Below are positions 58,975-64,000 of a stretch of 64,000 bases of DNA, piece after piece. Position 1 is the stretch's first letter. Each line of letters begins with the position of its first letter. Both the position numbers and the translations under genes were made by a program. This DNA is from Neelides folsomi (taxonomy: Eukaryota; Arthropoda; Collembola; Neelipleona; Neelidae). Below the pieces are notes generated by a model that had not been told where the DNA came from, made no database searches, and worked only from the letters and a program-made list of their open reading frames with translations. Location: the NCBI GenBank assembly GCA_034687125.1, contig JAQGBZ010000048.1, positions 62,001-126,000 of the forward strand, written 5' to 3'.

Positions 58975-61900
58975 CTGGAAAACAAAAATATAAAAATTCA
59001 AAATTCTGATTTAAATAAATTAATATAAAAAGTTAAATAATTAAAATACAAAATTAATTAGTTTAGCAAATGTATGTGGAATTGAAAATGAGAGGTATAA
59101 TTAAATAGAGAGGAAATGAATTAAAACGCTAATAGAGGAAAGGAGAGTTTATGTGTTTAAGGACTGGGCTTGAGACCTCATTCCACACACATTAACTTTT
59201 TAATTCTTTCTCTACACGAGGATTTGGTTCTTTATGGTTGAATTGTAAACTGTGTCTTTTGATTCGGGTGCCATTATTGAAGTAATCCATTGGGGTGGAT
59301 GAAGAACCAGAAGAACCCAAAGGTTTTTCCAAATAACCCAATCTTTTTCCTTTTCCTATCCCAGGGACCCAAATTGAGTCCTTTGATGGATTTAATCGAC
59401 TCGCTCGACCATTTCACACTAATTGAAGACAAATTGAGAAATTGGGAGAAATTGAAAAGAATTCTCTAACGACTCAAAAAAGAAGACGAGGGCGAACATG
59501 TCAAATACGAAGACATAAAAGGCGTGTTTTTTATTAACTCGCTCGCCTAAGGCTCATCTATGTCAAATTTTGAGTTTGGTTATAGGTCATGGTGAAGCCA
59601 ACATAAAGTAGAGGAATTCCTTCTTCACATTCTTCATTAAAGTGAAAAAGGTTAATACTTCAATATTTTGTTTATGGAATGAGTCTCTCTATATGGGAAT
59701 ATTTGGGAGATTCATATGGGAATATATGAGAGATTCATATTATGGGAATATATGGAAGATTCATATATGGGGAGATTTGTTCATTTATGTGATTTATAAG
59801 GGAAGTGATACACATGGTTCATTTTTGGACTTGTTCTGCCAATGCAAGTCATCCATCAAATTTATTAGGGAAACTATTGTAATGAATGGGACAAAGGGAC
59901 TTGTTCTTTTTACATCTATTGACTACTAACATCTTTGACTGTGTCCCAATACATCTTCAACTCACACACTTCCCATTCAAAATGAACTTGGTTGGGATGA
60001 TGAGAGTAAAGATTCGTGCGGGTGAAAATGTGATTCGATTTGGTCATTTAAAACAGAAGGGAAAGAACAAAAGTTTTAACGACCTATAAGACTCATTTCC
60101 CTTGAGAAACTCAAAGATCAATCTTCAGACTTTGTATATATCGATATAACTTATGGACACTTACCATACTTACTTGGACTTATTTTATACACTTTGTTCA
60201 TTCATTCCATTCCCTTCAAATTCTTATATCCTTCCCTGTGTTCACTTTAACAATCTAAATAAGAAATGAATGGGATGAATTTATAGGAATTTAATTTACG
60301 ACCCTCACGGAGTTCATTGTTGGGAAATAAGAGAGAGATCGATTAAAAGTTTTAATGGTTGAAATTCTTAAGAGAAAGTCAAATCTTTACACAATGACAC
60401 TTAAATGTTAAATTCGGGTAAGTTTTGCTAAACCTTTAACCATTTTGTTGGATAATTTAAATTATTAATATAATTAAAATAATTACAATTTAATAAATTC
60501 ATGATTTTAAATTATTGTCTTAATCAAATGCACAATCATGGATGCATTTAAACGTGTGGACTTAAACGTATGCATTTAAGCGTGTGATAATAGTGAAATA
60601 AATCGTGAAGACCGTTAGTAATAATGAATTAATGAATGGATAATTCAATATGAATTGAATGATTTTAATTAATTCGTCGAAGCATTGAAAGGCATAAATG
60701 GTAATGCGAATTGGCCATCCGGATAATAAGGAAGTTCAATTAATATAAATTTATGATGTAGCAAAGAAGATGATTAATGATTAAATGTAATGACCAATCC
60801 AATGAGGAATAAAAAACTCCAAATATCCCAACATTGGGAGAAGTGTGAACTGACCCAATGAAGAAATGGGTAATGAGAATTCCATGCACACGCAAAAAGC
60901 CTCACTAATTTCCTAAGAAGGTAAAAAAGGGAGATGCGTTGAAGTTTAAATTAAGAAACTGAAATCATCTTTTGTTCTCGTGAACCTCCTTCCTCTTGTG
61001 ATGAGTTAATAAAGTAGTTAATATAAATAATATATAAGTACATATCCCTGAGTCCTTATAACCACGACCGTGTAGATGTGCAAAATGGAAATAATGAACT
61101 TATTTGGGACATGAATAATTTTATTTGTTAAAGGCCATGATATTCATTTTTTCCAGTGTTAATCATTTCATATTATTATGAGAATCATGAGATGTTAATG
61201 ATCTTTGTGGAAAGTATAACGCTGAAGATATTAAATTTATATATCCGCATTGGCCCCACCTTATTAACAGACAAAATCTCCCCCAAGCTCTCGACCACGT
61301 TAAGTCTCATCTTTAATACACCTACACATAATATAAGAATTACTATAAGAATTTTAAAATACATATCTCTATATGGGATAACTCGGGGTTTTATTTCTTG
61401 TAAATACAAAGTCAACTTAACAGACTTAAACTCTCGGGGCTACGCAACCTAACCCAATATGCAAATGTATCTCATTGCACCTTTGTAGGTTCGACGTGCC
61501 AATTAGCGGAATTACGTGGACCATCTCAGATTTGAAGGAGCGTCTTAATAAATGTTCACATTCATGTAAATGTTCACATTCGTGCAAAATTCCAAAGTCT
61601 CCATTTCCATTAATGGGAGAGACAAACAGACACTTTCAAACTTCCTCAATTCTTTACCCATTTAACCCATTGGGAATTTTTGCATGGAAATTTACTTACT
61701 TATATAAATACCATATATCTAAATACTATGAATTAATGCGATTAACTGTTTATAAAAGTTTAGAGTATTATCAGACGCGTAACATTTGCTCTGACAGTTT
61801 ATAACACTATTAAATTCAATTATCACATTAGCCAAAGATTAATGATGAGATATTTGACACAGTAATTTTTATAATGTGTGTAAAGTTATCTTGAACTTTT

Positions 61901-64000
61901 TGTTCTTATCAATATTCCAAGAATGTTTTAATACATCAACGCTCGAATGATCAAATAACTCATGTAATAATTATAATGTTCTAATCGTGTACAGGTATGT
62001 TGAGATTGTTCGTAATTATAGTCATTTACAACTCATAATTATAGGTAAAAGAATGTTTGATGTTTGACTGATTTCTCAAGAGCTTTAAAAATATGAATGC
62101 AATCAACATGTCGGAACGGCAGATGTTTTTAAGAGAATATTTTAAAATCAACATGTTAATTCCTATTAGAAAATAGTTTTTAAATGTCAGTTAATTTAGT
62201 TAAACTCTGAATATTTGGCAAGAATGAGATATCAAAAAGATTTGGTAAAATGAATGTGTATAGAATTTCTTTCTAATGGTTCAATTCCGCTCAATTCCAT
62301 TCATCTGATGTGTAAAGAATCCTCCTCAATCTTCTAAATGATATATAGTAAATAATGGCGGAGTAAACAGACCAAAACGGATCTCCTGGTTGTGAATGAA
62401 AAATATTAAAAGGAAGCTCAAAAAGCTCAAGATGTTTTTAGTGAAAAGTGTGAAATGTCAACTGCTCAATTTTCCTATATGAAACCATTGTGTTTTTATT
62501 AGTCTATTTAACTCAGATGTCGAGACAGGTTTAGGACATTGGTCAACAATGTGTTCATAGTTTTATGATATTTTTATGTTCTCTGTTGTGGGGAAAGGAG
62601 AAATTTAAAGACATGAAATATCTTGACTCATTTGTCTGATTTTGAGTAGATCAAATTCGATAATGATCTTCTCATATTTGATAGGATGTCAGGAGGAGAA
62701 TGGGAAAACAAGCCGGTGGTTTTTCCTTCACTCTCCATTGGGTTGTATGGGAAGTGATCGTCAGTCTCCATCATGGGTCTATTAAGGGGATTTATTCCCA
62801 GAGTCGGAGGAGAAGAAAAGATGGGGAAAATTCGTGAGGTAAAATGATGAAGATCCCCTGAGTCTGATTTGGGTCACAGCTTGAGTGAATTGAGCGGATT
62901 ATATTTATTACTTGGCGTTTTCTCTTCAAATCCTCCTTTTCAATCGGAGGAACAAAAGGACGTTGAAACGGCCTCTAATGTTATCATTTCCCTAATGCAA
63001 ACAAATTCCATTCTACATATCAAAATATAACCCAAATACCTTATAAAGTAACAATCAACAACAACAAGCTTCAATCTCCCCTGTAATAATACTATCTGTA
63101 TTCTGTATATAAAATAAATATTAAAAAGACAGTACAGCTTGTACATAAAAATCTTATAAATTTAAAGTATGTTTTCTTATCTTAATAGAGATATCTATTC
63201 TAGTATAATAAACCCGTATTAAAAGGATATTTGATTGAGATCTAAACTGTCCCAGAATTATATAAAAACCTTAATGTCAATGTCAAGGTATGAGAACGTA
63301 ATAAATACTTCTCACATTATTAAAATTAAATTCTCAATATGAAGTGAATGGATTTCTTCCAGATGATACCACAAAAATTAGAGATGCGAAAAAATGAGTT
63401 TTTAAGCATCCTCAATTTCCTTCTCTCCCATTGTATTTTCATTTAGGTCCAGAGAATGTGCAGAATGTCCCATTCACATCTCCGACACGCCGACACAGTC
63501 AGACTCATTTGTCCACGCACATAGTAAATGTACATTTAGAGACATTCTTCCATTTAAAAAGGACCTGAACGTGTGAATGTGCTTACAAGTGTATTTCGAT
63601 GTTTTGTAGAGGACAAAAGGGAATTTTCTGCTCATTCCCACCATTGTGTTTTTTCCAATGGAAGCCAATTAGCTCCGTAGTGACACTTCCTCTCTCACTT
63701 CAATCCTTCATTCCTAATACATATCTAATACATGTACTTACATCTAGTAATACATGTATGGTGCACCATGAAGCCGTATGAGAATGAATCAGGTAGCATG
63801 AATGTGTTCGCAACAAAAGTCATTAATGCGTGTAGAAGTGAAGTGAGTGCGAAAGTGTGATCTCCAATCTTTTCCAGTACTTAATAAAAGTAGGGCAAAG
63901 GGAGGAATTCTCTCATCAGGACGAGCCGCATCCTTTTCTTCTCTCGCCCTACTACCTCAACTAAAGGTGCTCACATTTATACAATTGACCATTCTACTAC
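58975..64000. other. Upstream region of second ZP gene
   Basis: This should contain the intron leading to the missing first coding exon, and perhaps the promoter. I looked on the minus strand for a short ATG-signal-donor exon ending in phase 0 and found none I trust. It holds a tandem repeat (59691-59776) and short duplications such as AAATGTTCACATTC near 61551-61581. Open frames up to 109 codons show no domain. Confidence 0.5.
59691..59776. repeat. Tandem repeat, 23-26-bp unit
   Basis: ATATGGGAATATNTGNGAGATTC repeats three times with a partial fourth copy, with small length changes between units. Confidence 0.8.

Overview
This is a eukaryotic nuclear window: AT-rich, with genes split by GT-AG introns (mostly 60-250 bp, a few of several kb), conserved animal proteins, arthropod-type divergent ionotropic receptors, and ZP-domain proteins of the kind arthropods use on the apical epithelial surface under the cuticle. 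Short TTAGG runs also fit an arthropod. Nothing fixes the lineage; intronless divergent receptors suggest a hexapod or crustacean, possibly an early-branching hexapod (inference only). No CRISPR array, operon or rRNA/tRNA gene was seen.

Layout. 1-8542 (+): 3' part of a BCOR orthologue (polycomb PRC1.1 corepressor) with three ankyrin repeats and a C-terminal PUFD domain. 11151-16450 (-): complete 8-exon ZP-domain membrane protein. 16451-26618: about 10 kb with no convincing exon. 26619-32346 (+): complete 12-exon SLC34-type sodium/phosphate cotransporter. 33157-33966 (-) and 34249-35045 (-): compact three-exon genes for SPRYD7 and mitochondrial ribosomal protein mS25 (MRPS25). 35590-36376: a repeat that recurs 18.8 kb away, then a decayed piece of RNA polymerase III subunit 1. 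37117-39270 (+): divergent ionotropic receptor whose frame is broken by a stop just before the last membrane segment. 39757-40173: MITE with an 8-bp target duplication. 40440-45330: tandem duplication holding two small secreted-protein genes (-) with nearly identical promoters but diverged coding parts. 45518-46351 (-): decayed PIF/Harbinger transposase. 47828-49330 (+): second, intact divergent ionotropic receptor. 51007-53977: unidentified coding-like pieces on the minus strand. 55862-58974 (-): 3' part of a second ZP-domain gene. 58975-64000: upstream DNA of that gene with a short tandem repeat.

All exon joins were made by hand by matching splice sites, reading phase and protein continuity. 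BCOR, SLC34, SPRYD7, MRPS25 and the first ZP gene join without any phase conflict. The two ZP genes probably serve apical matrix or cuticle shaping. The receptors and the small secreted proteins lie in a repeat-rich, fast-changing stretch (35-55 kb) between conserved housekeeping genes.
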